Source: Pedobacter nyackensis
Lineage (GTDB): Bacteria; Bacteroidota; Bacteroidia; Sphingobacteriales; Sphingobacteriaceae
DNA length: 64,000 bases
NCBI RefSeq assembly: GCF_900176505.1
Contig: NZ_FWYB01000002.1
Coordinates: 335,237 to 399,236, forward strand
Direction: 5' to 3'
A program made the position numbers and the translations under genes. The notes under the pieces are model-generated. The model was given only the letters and a program-made list of their open reading frames with translations, was not told the DNA's origin and did not search any database. Positions 9,669 to 17,233 of this stretch are shown piece by piece. Position 1 is the stretch's first letter; every line of letters starts with the position of its first letter.

Positions 9669-11036
9669 TTAATTGCGGTATGTAATATCGGTACCAGGGT
9701 ATGCGGAAACGCATCTGAAACCGATGTATGACCTGGCTTGATCTTGATACTCATAAGTACCAACGGAGTTTTGAAGGAAGAAGCCTATATCCTTCCATGA
9801 TCCACCCCTTACTACTTTACGTTTCATATACTTGCTGTCGCCTGTTTTAGCCACATAAGTAAAGTTAGGGTTAAAATCCAATAGCATTGGCGCAGCTGAT
9901 TGGTTATAAGCTGTTATTGTCCATTCCGCAACGTTGCCTGCCATATTGTACAAGCCATAATCGTTAGGGAAGTAAGATCTTGCATTTACGGTGTAAAGAC
10001 CACCATCATCAGAGTAATTTCCGCGGCCTACTTTAAAGTTGGCTTGCATACATCCTTTTGTGTTACGCACATAAGGACCACCCCATGGATATTTGGTTTT
10101 TACATTACCACCTCTTGCTGCATATTCGAACTGTGCATCACTTGGCAACTGATATTCTGGTCTGGAGTTTGCCGGCAATTTTCTGGCTGAGGCAACAGAC
10201 TCATAGAAACGGGTACGCCAAACGCAGAAAGCACTGGCTTGTTCCCAGGTCACACCAACCACTGGATACTCATCGTAAGAAGGGTGGTTAAAATAGGTTT
10301 TCACCATTGGATCATTCTGAGAATAAGAATAATCTACTTTCCAAACAAGTGTATCCGGATAAACAGGAACTGAAGGGTGATGATTTGGATTTGAAGGATC
10401 TGGATTATCGGTATAAGTGATGATAAAATCCTGTCTTCTCTTTGATGGGTCTTTTCTGCCTTCAACAGCAAGATCAGAGCTTAAATAACTGTAAGCATAT
10501 TTAAGCTTTCTGATGTCAATTTCATTTTTGCCCGGTAAAGCATCTGCACCGCTATAATACATATCGGTTAGCTTGCTGCCCATACCGCCGTTCTTTTTAC
10601 TCCAGAGTAAAGATCCGCTACCAACCTTTTTCCAGTCGATATCTCTGTTTGCACCTAAAGCACCAGCTCCATCTGCGCCTTTCGGTGCAGCTTTAAAGAA
10701 AGCCGGAGCAACTGTCGGGCCTAAAGAAGTTACAGCAACTGAATCTCTAACCCAAGCCACAAACTGTCTGTATTCAGCGTTTGTGATCTCAGTCTGATCC
10801 ATAAAAAATGCACTAAAGGAAGTCATCCTACTAGGAGAGCTTTGCGAGTTGTTGATATCTTCATCAGACATTCCAATTAAAGTCCTTCCCGGTGGTATGT
10901 ATACCATGCCCAAAGGAATTTTATTGTTTCTGAATTTTCTATTATAAACTCCTACTAATTCTCCCTGTCCTCCTTTTCCACAACTAGAAAATAATACAGT
11001 GATTATAATAAAAGCAACGAAGTATAAGTTTCTCAT
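9669..11036 (-). CDS. gldK: Gliding motility / T9SS lipoprotein GldK
   Basis: Outer-membrane-associated lipoprotein that forms the periplasmic T9SS ring with GldN. The start at 11036 is chosen because it gives a standard lipoprotein signal (MRNLYFVAFIIITVLFSSC). The longer frame to 11090 adds 18 unlikely residues. The mature part is a formylglycine-generating-enzyme-like (FGE/SUMF1) fold: GMVYIPPGRTLIGMSD, MDQTEITNAEYRQFV, YPVVGVTWEQASAFCVWR, MAGNVAEWT, VVRGGSW and GFRCV. GldK proteins are regarded as non-enzymatic members of that fold. It is the first gene of gldKLMN. Confidence 0.95.
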   Translation of the reverse strand: MRNLYFVAFIIITVLFSSCGKGGQGELVGVYNRKFRNNKIPLGMVYIPPGRTLIGMSDEDINNSQSSPSRMTSFSAFFMDQTEITNAEYRQFVAWVRDSVAVTSLGPTVAPAFFKAAPKGADGAGALGANRDIDWKKVGSGSLLWSKKNGGMGSKLTDMYYSGADALPGKNEIDIRKLKYAYSYLSSDLAVEGRKDPSKRRQDFIITYTDNPDPSNPNHHPSVPVYPDTLVWKVDYSYSQNDPMVKTYFNHPSYDEYPVVGVTWEQASAFCVWRTRFYESVASARKLPANSRPEYQLPSDAQFEYAARGGNVKTKYPWGGPYVRNTKGCMQANFKVGRGNYSDDGGLYTVNARSYFPNDYGLYNMAGNVAEWTITAYNQSAAPMLLDFNPNFTYVAKTGDSKYMKRKVVRGGSWKDIGFFLQNSVGTYEYQDQARSYIGFRCVSAYPGTDITYRN

Positions 11037-11152
11037 AATAGCGCTAAGCAATTTTATAACAATTTTATCAATAATGATTGACATAAACAATTATTAGGTC
11101 ATAAAAATGTGACCAATTGTAAAAAAGAAGTGGATTTTATGCCCCAATTGGG

Positions 11153-11160
11153 CAAAAATA
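11153..11160 (-). promoter_or_regulatory. Candidate -7 box for gldKLMN
   Basis: On the minus strand this reads TATTTTTG, which fits the Bacteroidota sigma-ABfr -7 consensus TAnnTTTG. It lies about 115 bases upstream of the gldK start. The upstream TTG (RC of CAA at 11184-11186) is 23 bases away, a little far for a -33 element, so support is moderate to weak. Confidence 0.33.
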
Positions 11161-11187
11161 TAACCAACGAGAAACTTAATGAACAAT

Positions 11188-11210
11188 AAGTAAACCCAAA
11201 GGGCTTACTT
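11188..11210 (-). terminator. Hairpin at the end of hemD
   Basis: AAGTAAaCCC / GGGcTTACTT with an AAA loop and one mismatch, overlapping the hemD stop codon. On the minus strand it is followed by a T/A-rich stretch, so it could be a weak terminator separating hemD from gldK. Confidence 0.35.
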
Positions 11211-11975
11211 ATTTGATTTCTTTATATAATTCTCAAGTGCCATAATCATAGATGGTGCCTCTGGGGAAGGGGCTGCGATATCTACAATCAGTCCTGCATC
11301 AGTAACAGCTTTATGTGTATTTACACCGAAAGCGGCAATACGCGTATTATTCTGCTTAAAGTCAGGGAAGTTGGTGAAGAGTGATTGAATACTTGAAGGG
11401 CTGAAGAAGGCAATGATGTCATAGAACACTTCAGCAAGGTCAGAAAGATCAGACACTACAGTTCTAAATAAAACTGCCGGTGTAAAATCGTATCCGTTTT
11501 TTTGCAGGAAATTCATGGTATCCTCGGTAGCGACATCCGAACAAGGATAAAGAAACTTTTCATTAGCGTGTTTCTTTAACACTTCGGCCAAATCAGCTGC
11601 TGTTTGTTTTCCAAAGAAGATTTTTCTTTTTCTGTACTGAATATATTTTTGCAAATACAAAGCTGTTGATTCTGAAATACAGAAGTACTTCAAATCGGCA
11701 GGCACATCGTATCTCATTTCTTCACAAATTCTGAAAAAATGATCTACTGCATTTCTACTTGTAAAAACAACTGAGGTAAAATCACCTAAAGCAATTTTAT
11801 CCTTTCTAAAATCCCTGGCTGGTACACCTTCAACATGAATAAATGATCTAAAATCAATTTTCAGGTTATACTTTTTCGCCAAATCAAAATAAGGAGACTT
11901 TTCTGTTTCCGGCTTTGGCAAGGTCACCAATATACTTTTAACCTTACGTAGCCTATCTTCTGTCTTTTCTTGCAT
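11205..11975 (-). CDS. hemD: Uroporphyrinogen-III synthase
   Basis: A 256-residue HemD-type protein that closes hydroxymethylbilane to uroporphyrinogen III in haem/sirohaem synthesis. It starts MQEKTEDRLRKVKSILVTLP. The family pattern is visible: the N-terminal ILVTLPKPE strand, VVFTSRNAVDHFF (about residue 90), CISESTALYL, FLYPCSDVATE and DIIAFFSPSSIQSLF (about 190). HemD sequences diverge strongly and no single catalytic residue marks them, so the call rests on these conserved segments. The stop of the DUF4271 gene lies 19 bases upstream of this gene, a pairing often seen in Bacteroidota. Confidence 0.88.
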   Translation of the reverse strand: MQEKTEDRLRKVKSILVTLPKPETEKSPYFDLAKKYNLKIDFRSFIHVEGVPARDFRKDKIALGDFTSVVFTSRNAVDHFFRICEEMRYDVPADLKYFCISESTALYLQKYIQYRKRKIFFGKQTAADLAEVLKKHANEKFLYPCSDVATEDTMNFLQKNGYDFTPAVLFRTVVSDLSDLAEVFYDIIAFFSPSSIQSLFTNFPDFKQNNTRIAAFGVNTHKAVTDAGLIVDIAAPSPEAPSMIMALENYIKKSNK

Positions 11976-11994
11976 TATACTTAGTTAGCGTTTT

Positions 11995-13026
11995 TTACAA
12001 TCCTATCGCCTTGATTAATATTAATATAGGGCAGATTTCGAGGGCACAAAAGTACAAAAACAAATAGACTTTTGAAAACCGATAATGAGATAAAATATTA
12101 ACTCCTGCTCTAATAAATTGAAATACAAAGACAATCGTTAACAGAATGAAGGAAATCGCAATATAGTAAGGCCCATATTTTAAAGGAGATAGGGCAAAAG
12201 CGATCACCAAAGGGATGAACATTAGGGCGATATTAAAATAGCTTAAATATAATATCGACACGTATTCATTCACGGCTTTCTGGATATCGAAAAGATAACC
12301 AAGCACGCGCAATAAAACTATTTTTAACACATAAAGCACCACAATTAAAATAGAAATGCTCAGATAAAACCGAAATCCTGTATCGGAAAACGACATGTGA
12401 TAATATTGTGTAACCAGGTAAAAGAACATCCCTATGGTAAAGCCGAACTGGATGAACAGGAGTAAAAAGGGCCAGGATGTAAAAAGGTTGTCCTCTCTAT
12501 TCAGATTGTTTAATATCCGGTTGCTAAAAAAGGACTGGACAATGGTTTGCAGCTGTTTTGAGAAGGAGATATTTAATGAAGCGAACAATACCATTAACAA
12601 AGCGATTACCCCCAGTACCCATAGATTTCCCTTAGGTACCGGCGTCCCCAAACGGTACTGACTAAATTTTTCGGAGGTTTTATAATCTTTATAGCGGGTA
12701 TACAAACCGGAACGTCCGTATACCTGCGCTTTTAAAATACTATCTATGATGATGTTTTTATCCACCAATGAATCAGGCAGTATCCAAGTGTGGGAAATAA
12801 TAGAATCCGTTACAAATTTCTGCCGTGCATAATACTCGGTTACAATTTTTTGTCGGGCATAATAAGCCGAATCTTTTACAAATCTGCGTGTATAGTTCTT
12901 TTTAGCCGCCAATGCTGTATCTATTACAGGTTTCGCAGGCAAAGGAGCTAGCACCTGGGCATTGGCCTTGAAAAAGCTTATTGCAAAAAATAAACAGGTT
13001 ATTAAAAAAATGCGACTCCAATTCAT
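11995..13026 (-). CDS. DUF4271 membrane protein
   Basis: A 343-residue polytopic membrane protein of unknown function. It has an N-terminal signal peptide (cleavage near SFFKANA), a charged Tyr/Lys/Arg-rich periplasmic stretch (about 35-125) with repeated YYARQKxVT segments, then about six transmembrane helices between residues 130 and 343. It matches the DUF4271 pattern that Bacteroidota often carry next to hemD, so it probably shares a transcript with it. A TAAATTTG sequence on the minus strand (13032-13039) could be a -7 box, which would make the mRNA nearly leaderless, but no -33 box is evident. Confidence 0.8.
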   Translation of the reverse strand: MNWSRIFLITCLFFAISFFKANAQVLAPLPAKPVIDTALAAKKNYTRRFVKDSAYYARQKIVTEYYARQKFVTDSIISHTWILPDSLVDKNIIIDSILKAQVYGRSGLYTRYKDYKTSEKFSQYRLGTPVPKGNLWVLGVIALLMVLFASLNISFSKQLQTIVQSFFSNRILNNLNREDNLFTSWPFLLLFIQFGFTIGMFFYLVTQYYHMSFSDTGFRFYLSISILIVVLYVLKIVLLRVLGYLFDIQKAVNEYVSILYLSYFNIALMFIPLVIAFALSPLKYGPYYIAISFILLTIVFVFQFIRAGVNILSHYRFSKVYLFLYFCALEICPILILIKAIGL

Positions 13027-13058
13027 CGTCGCAAATTTAGATTATTTTCTTGTATTCT

Positions 13059-13083
13059 AGCAGGCTTTTACCTTCAGCCTGCT
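13059..13083. other. Small hairpin in the 13027-13403 intergenic region
   Basis: AGCAGGC (13059-13065) pairs with GCCTGCT (13077-13083) across an 11-base loop. There is no T-run, so it is not a convincing terminator. Together with the palindrome and the promoter it is the only structure seen in this 377-base gene-free stretch. Confidence 0.4.
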
Positions 13084-13120
13084 CCTACTCATAAGACGCC
13101 GGTATCAGCCTTTGCAATAA

Positions 13121-13292
13121 CACGCCAATAAGTTGGGGGAAAGTAGCGGATAAGTTGCCGGTTGCCTTACCCTTCCCTTACCTTTGCGTTAGGGTTGCTT
13201 TACCCTAGGGGTAAACCAAGGGTAAGGCAAGGGTAAAGGAAGGGTAACCCAAGGGTAAAGCAACCCCTTACTTTACTGCTACTTTACCGCTA
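13121..13292. repeat. Large 11-bp-periodic imperfect palindrome
   Basis: Non-coding array centred on CCCTAGGG (13203-13210). To the right, 11-base units AGGGGTAAACC, AAGGGTAAGGC, AAGGGTAAAGG, AAGGGTAACCC and AAGGGTAAAGC start at 13207, 13218, 13229, 13240 and 13251. More diverged units CTTTACTGCTA and CTTTACCGCTA begin at 13271 and 13282. The left side (from about 13163) carries the same kind of units in reverse complement. The best arm pair is GGGTTGCTTTACCCT (13192-13206) with AGGGTAAAGCAACCC (13252-13266). The element occupies most of the 377-base gap between the divergent DUF4271 and DUF6266 genes. Function is unknown. Confidence 0.85.
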
Positions 13293-13323
13293 ATTATCAC
13301 GTAATTATTACACACTCTATCTA

Positions 13324-13354
13324 TTGCATTTCAGGCACTTGTCTATTATATTTG
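13324..13354 (+). promoter_or_regulatory. Bacteroidota-type promoter for the DUF6266 pair
   Basis: TTG at 13324-13326 (-33 element) and TATATTTG at 13347-13354 (-7 element, consensus TAnnTTTG) are separated by 20 bases, the expected spacing. The predicted transcript would start near 13361, about 40 bases before the first DUF6266 ATG. Confidence 0.58.
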
Positions 13355-13403
13355 TTTCAAGCCCTCCCGAATGGGGCAATTTATCTAACCAAATATTAAC
13401 GCT

Positions 13404-14075
13404 ATGGGAATTATAAACAATGGACCACACGGCCCATTTACGGGAAGAATAGGCAATACTGTCTATTACATGCTGAAAAGCAAAAATGTATCACGAGAAA
13501 TCGGGATCAATACAAAACCACCTACAGATTTGCAGTTAAGAAACAGAATGGTTACCAAACTATGCAGTAAGTTTCTATGCGCAATAAAGGGTTTCATTGA
13601 AACCAGTTTTAGTGTTGAAGCCGATTTAATGGACGACAATGCCTATAATCAGGCTGCAAAAAACAATAAAAACCGAATCTTTGAAGGTAATTATCCGGAT
13701 GTAAAGATTAATTATTCGCAAGTCATGTTGAGCAAAGGCCTTTTAAAGCCTGCAGAAAAATGGGGAGTAACACAATTTCCTATGGGACTACAGTTTACCT
13801 GGCAGACTGATCCAAAAATGGCTTGGGCAGAAGCGACTGAGCAGGCCATGTTGATAGCCTATTTCCCTGACCTGGACCGGACAGAATATGTAGTATTTGG
13901 TAATGACAGGATCAAAGGAAATGCAGTATTGGAACTTCCTCCCAGTTTGCAGGGAAAATACATGGAAACCTATTTATCCTTTATTGCTGCTGACCGGAAG
14001 CAGGTATCTGATAGTGTATATACAGGTAGTTTTAATAAACCAGATGCAACAGAACGTTTATTATTAACTACTTAA
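13404..14075 (+). CDS. DUF6266 family protein, copy 1
   Basis: A 223-residue protein without signal peptide or membrane segment. Its N-terminus (MGIINNGPHGPFTGRIGNTV) is the hallmark of DUF6266, a family common in Sphingobacteriaceae with no established function. A KPPTDLQLRNR segment (about residues 38-48) follows, then a FNW/FTW-type central beta region (LQFTWQTDP, about 131-139) and a C-terminal segment ending near ADRKQVSDSVYTGSF. It is followed directly by a paralogue: the second ATG lies one base after this stop. It is preceded by a good promoter and by the 11-bp-periodic palindrome. Confidence 0.75.
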   Translation: MGIINNGPHGPFTGRIGNTVYYMLKSKNVSREIGINTKPPTDLQLRNRMVTKLCSKFLCAIKGFIETSFSVEADLMDDNAYNQAAKNNKNRIFEGNYPDVKINYSQVMLSKGLLKPAEKWGVTQFPMGLQFTWQTDPKMAWAEATEQAMLIAYFPDLDRTEYVVFGNDRIKGNAVLELPPSLQGKYMETYLSFIAADRKQVSDSVYTGSFNKPDATERLLLTT

Positions 14076-14076
14076 T

Positions 14077-14715
14077 ATGGGGATCTTAAAATCAGGGATC
14101 CATGGTCCCGTTCGCAATAAAACAGGTGCGTTAATCACCCGCATGCATAAGGGAATGAATATTGTTACCGGAGGCTACCGTAAAAGCAATAAAGCTCCAA
14201 CCACGAGCCAATTGGATGCTCAGGCAAAACTTGGTCTGCTCAGCGGTTTTTTGAGCCATATTGATGAGTTGATAAAAATCGGTTTTAAACAGTACGCTAA
14301 AGGAAAAGACCCGGTAAATGTGGCCAGTGCTTACAACTATAACCATGCTTTTCTAACTGATGGTACAGAACTTACGCTGAATTATCCGGAACTGGTATAT
14401 AGCAGGGGTTACATTCTGGCACCGGAAAGTCCGGCTGTGCTGGCTTTACCTGCACAAATAGAATTTAACTGGCTGCCGCAGCGACAATCTACTTATTGTC
14501 AGTATACTGATCTCGCTACATTTCTGATATACAATCCGGCAAAAAACCGGGCCTATAAGAGAGCTCTGATAACCGATCGATATGCACAGGGATATCTGTT
14601 TGACTTACCGTCAAGCTTTGCGGGCGATACCGTTCATTGCTATATGAACTTTGCGTCGAAAGATGGGAAATTACAGGGGAATAGCACCTACATTGGTGAA
14701 TTAATCTGTAAATAA
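14077..14715 (+). CDS. DUF6266 family protein, copy 2
   Basis: A 212-residue paralogue of the preceding protein. It has the same opening (MGILKSGIHGPVRNKTGALI), the same APTTSQLDAQAK segment (about 43-54), IEFNWLPQ (about 128-135) and a closing SKDGKLQGNSTYIGEL. It starts one base after copy 1, so the two are almost certainly one transcript and arose by tandem duplication. The copies have diverged well below half identity by eye, so the duplication is old or the two do different jobs. No export signal is visible. Function is unknown. Confidence 0.75.
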   Translation: MGILKSGIHGPVRNKTGALITRMHKGMNIVTGGYRKSNKAPTTSQLDAQAKLGLLSGFLSHIDELIKIGFKQYAKGKDPVNVASAYNYNHAFLTDGTELTLNYPELVYSRGYILAPESPAVLALPAQIEFNWLPQRQSTYCQYTDLATFLIYNPAKNRAYKRALITDRYAQGYLFDLPSSFAGDTVHCYMNFASKDGKLQGNSTYIGELICK

Positions 14716-14727
14716 TATTTAAAAGAC

Positions 14728-14779
14728 AAGGGCTGAATATTGAAAACAGTATTTTCTGCAGTGACAATATTCAGCCCTT
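14728..14779. terminator. Bidirectional terminator
   Basis: AAGGGCTGAATATTG (14728-14742) is a perfect reverse complement of CAATATTCAGCCCTT (14765-14779), with a 22-base loop. It lies between the convergent DUF6266 and phosphoesterase genes and is flanked by A- and T-rich tracts, so it may serve both. Confidence 0.8.
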
Positions 14780-14812
14780 TACCAGCACGAGTTTTTGCAA
14801 TTAATCTGGGTT

Positions 14813-16024
14813 TTATTTTTTTGACACTACATAAGTACCTACTTCTTTCCCCGAATCATCTAACATACTTACCTGAAGTTGTTTGCCGGTTGCTTTTATC
14901 TTTGTTAAGGTCCTGGTTCCCTCCTTTGGGCCTCCTCCTATTACAATAGCATAATTGTTTAAATTTTTGGCCGGCTCATGCACTTTATATTGATGTGTAT
15001 GTCCACTTAACACCAGGTCAACTTTCCCGCGGTTCATGATAGGTTCAAACAGGTCGGTGCAATGTATAGCTCCATGCCCATCGCCTGAATAGCGTGGTGG
15101 AATATGCATCAATACGACACGGAAAGCTGCATTTCTAAATTCCTTACGCTTAATTTCATTTTCAAGCCATTTTGCCTGCTCCTCACGGTATTTATCAAAA
15201 TCGACGATACCAGCATATACCGGGTGAGTATCGTCCTTATCTTCTCCTGAGTCAAGAATTACAAAACGGACCGGCCCAAGGCTGAATGCGGCATGACCTA
15301 CATGATCAAAATAAGCAGGAAATTCCCGTGCAAATTTACCTCTGGTCTCATGGTTGCCACGTACATACAGAAATGGCGTGTTTTTAGCAAAATAATCCAC
15401 ACAAGGCTGTAGCATATGCTCTACAATCTGCTGTTCATCAGTCTGATAATCAAAAATATCACCATTAAAAAAAATGAAATCACTTTTACTGCCTTTATCC
15501 AGATTTAAAAGATGGGCAATAGATTTTGGCCGATCATGGATATCATTCAACATGACAAAAGAAACTTCATCTTTTGCAAGGTCAGGATTTAAGAAACTTT
15601 CTGTTGAACCCGAAATTGTTTCCCCATACGTAAGTTTATAGGGCTGAAAATCTTTGATTTCCTTAGAAACTATTTTATAATAGTAGGTAGTCGCAGGTTT
15701 TAAGTTTTCCAGTTTTATGCAATTCAATCGCTCCGCAGGTTTTAAACCCAGTTCGCTCTTACCATAGGCCTTTTGATCGAGTTTATCCGGTGCTTCTCCA
15801 TACTCAACCCAGCTGGAACTATTTTTACTGGTGATCCATAGCACAGACATGCTGTTTCCAAAATTAGTCTGCAAGTACGGTCCGGTACTTATCTTGAATC
15901 CATCATCCTGGATGTTTAATGAGCTGGAGAGTGCCTTTTCAGGATTTAGTAAAGCCAGTCCGCCAAGGGCAAATCCTCCTTTTAGAAAGGCTCTTCGATT
16001 TTCCTTTAATAAATTTTCTTTCAT
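14813..16024 (-). CDS. Tat-exported metallophosphoesterase
   Basis: Calcineurin-like phosphoesterase of 403 residues. The N-terminus has a twin-arginine signal (NRRAFLKGGFALGGLALL), implying folded, metal-loaded export. Residues about 40-130 form a purple-acid-phosphatase-like fibronectin-type domain (SMSVLWITSKNSSSWVEYG, LKPATTYYYKIVS). The catalytic domain follows with metal-ligand motifs VMLNDIHDR, FFNGDIFDYQ, YVRGNHETR, VLMHIPPRY and LVLSGHTHQY. It probably hydrolyses phosphate esters outside the inner membrane; the substrate is unknown. It reads in the same direction as the upstream ROK gene, with a 141-base gap containing a hairpin. Confidence 0.9.
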   Translation of the reverse strand: MKENLLKENRRAFLKGGFALGGLALLNPEKALSSSLNIQDDGFKISTGPYLQTNFGNSMSVLWITSKNSSSWVEYGEAPDKLDQKAYGKSELGLKPAERLNCIKLENLKPATTYYYKIVSKEIKDFQPYKLTYGETISGSTESFLNPDLAKDEVSFVMLNDIHDRPKSIAHLLNLDKGSKSDFIFFNGDIFDYQTDEQQIVEHMLQPCVDYFAKNTPFLYVRGNHETRGKFAREFPAYFDHVGHAAFSLGPVRFVILDSGEDKDDTHPVYAGIVDFDKYREEQAKWLENEIKRKEFRNAAFRVVLMHIPPRYSGDGHGAIHCTDLFEPIMNRGKVDLVLSGHTHQYKVHEPAKNLNNYAIVIGGGPKEGTRTLTKIKATGKQLQVSMLDDSGKEVGTYVVSKK

Positions 16025-16125
16025 TTAATCTAGTTTTATAAACTCAGCTTGTTTATCGCCATCCTATTTTGGATGCGACCAATATAATGACCTTTTTTAA
16101 ATTCTCCGTATTTCTAAGCCAATCT

Positions 16126-16151
16126 CTATCGTGTAAAATTAACCACGATAG
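16126..16151. other. Hairpin downstream of the ROK gene
   Basis: CTATCGTG (16126-16133) pairs with CACGATAG (16144-16151) across 10 bases. It lies between the ROK stop and the phosphoesterase start. It has no T-run on the transcribed strand, so its role as a terminator is uncertain. Confidence 0.4.
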
Positions 16152-16165
16152 TCTGGCTATCATGG

Positions 16166-17035
16166 CTAACGTTTTTGCCAGCAACTTGCAGCTCCTGCAA
16201 TAGCCGCATTTTCATTTAATAAGGAAATATGGATGGGCAGGTTATGTCCCATCGTTTTCAATTTATCTGTCAAAGCAGGTAAAAATTTATCCTCAGCTTT
16301 TGCGATATTACCTCCTATAATAATGGCTTCAGCATTAACTTTTTGTAGAAAGTAATGCAGGAAGTTGGCCAGGTTACCCGCAAACTCATCAAATATTTGC
16401 TGGACAATAGGAGATGCTGTATACAGCTCTGTCAACTCTTTTACATTTAAAATATTTAGCCCTGTCAATTCATGATAACGTTTCAAAAACCACCTGGTAG
16501 AGATATATTCCTCGGCAATGCTATCTAAAAAAGGAATGCACCAAAAGTCTGCATCATAAGCATCTCCATTTTCGAATACAGATGAACCTAAACCCGTACC
16601 TAATGTAACGCCGATTACTCTATCATATCCCTTTGCCGCACCAATAAAGGCTTCGCCGGCCAAAAAACAAGCTGCATCGTTTTTCATCAGGATATCGTCG
16701 CTCTCTATTCCGAGGGCTTTTGCCAATAGTTCTTTAGCATTGAGCTTGTACAAAGCCTCATATTTAGTGGTACCGGTGATGTAGGAAATACCTTTTTCAT
16801 AATCGAAGGGGCCCGGCATAGCTATACCAATTTTGCCTGGTTTTAAGCCAACTTTTTCGTGTGCTTCATTAATCGCTTCACACCAGGTATTTATGATCTC
16901 CTCGCTGGTTCCATTTGGATCCACCTTTTTTCTGGAGAATGACGCTTCGAGAAAAGAACGATCTTCCATGTTCAAGATTGCGGCTGTTATATGGGAACCG
17001 CCTATATCAGCTCCTAGTACGTACTTGCTATTCAT
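16166..17035 (-). CDS. ROK-family sugar kinase-like protein
   Basis: A 289-residue protein with the actin-like ATPase fold of ROK kinases. It has a phosphate-1 loop YVLGADIGGSHITAAIL (about residues 5-21), IGIAMPGPFDYEKGI (about 69-83), DAACFLAGEAFIGAAKG (about 120-137), GVTLGTGLGSSVFENG (about 141-156) and an adenosine-site GG near IIIGGNIAKAE. Family members phosphorylate glucose, N-acetylmannosamine and similar sugars or act as repressors; no DNA-binding domain is present here. The usual zinc-binding CxCGxxGC motif is absent, replaced by a stretch around DADFWCIPFLDS. The substrate is therefore uncertain. A hairpin lies about 20 bases upstream of its start. Confidence 0.8.
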   Translation of the reverse strand: MNSKYVLGADIGGSHITAAILNMEDRSFLEASFSRKKVDPNGTSEEIINTWCEAINEAHEKVGLKPGKIGIAMPGPFDYEKGISYITGTTKYEALYKLNAKELLAKALGIESDDILMKNDAACFLAGEAFIGAAKGYDRVIGVTLGTGLGSSVFENGDAYDADFWCIPFLDSIAEEYISTRWFLKRYHELTGLNILNVKELTELYTASPIVQQIFDEFAGNLANFLHYFLQKVNAEAIIIGGNIAKAEDKFLPALTDKLKTMGHNLPIHISLLNENAAIAGAASCWQKR

Positions 17036-17055
17036 TTAATTTGGTGTTTATGATT

Positions 17056-17083
17056 ATGAAGCTATCATGAGGGATGGTTTCAT
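17056..17083 (-). repeat. Hairpin element A (copy 1), 5' of the ROK gene
   Basis: ATGAAGCTATC (17056-17066) pairs with GATGGTTTCAT (17073-17083), allowing G-U pairs, around a 6-base loop. The same arm sequences recur at 28591-28652, also just upstream of a start codon on the minus strand. Confidence 0.55.
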
Positions 17084-17200
17084 TCTTCAAAAATATCAGA
17101 TTAATTGAATAAAAACAGAGAAGTTTACCTGCAGGCAAAAAATGGCATCTGGCAATCATCTTTCTTACCTTACATCAATGCCGGGCAAACCAGTCGTATC

Positions 17201-17208
17201 TATATTTG
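17201..17208 (+). promoter_or_regulatory. Candidate -7 box for the pirin gene
   Basis: TATATTTG fits TAnnTTTG and lies 25 bases upstream of the pirin ATG. An AAGGAAA ribosome-binding-like sequence sits at 17224-17230. At the -33 position (17178-17180) there is ATG rather than TTG, so the match is partial. Confidence 0.45.
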
Positions 17209-17233
17209 TATCACAAAATAAGAAAGGAAATTT

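Noticed and set aside
9900-10291. Plus-strand open frames opposite gldK
   Set aside because: Antisense shadows of a well-conserved gene; no start signals and no family resemblance.
13207-13261. Repeat array as a possible CRISPR
   Set aside because: Units are contiguous 11-mers with no spacers, and no cas genes are present.
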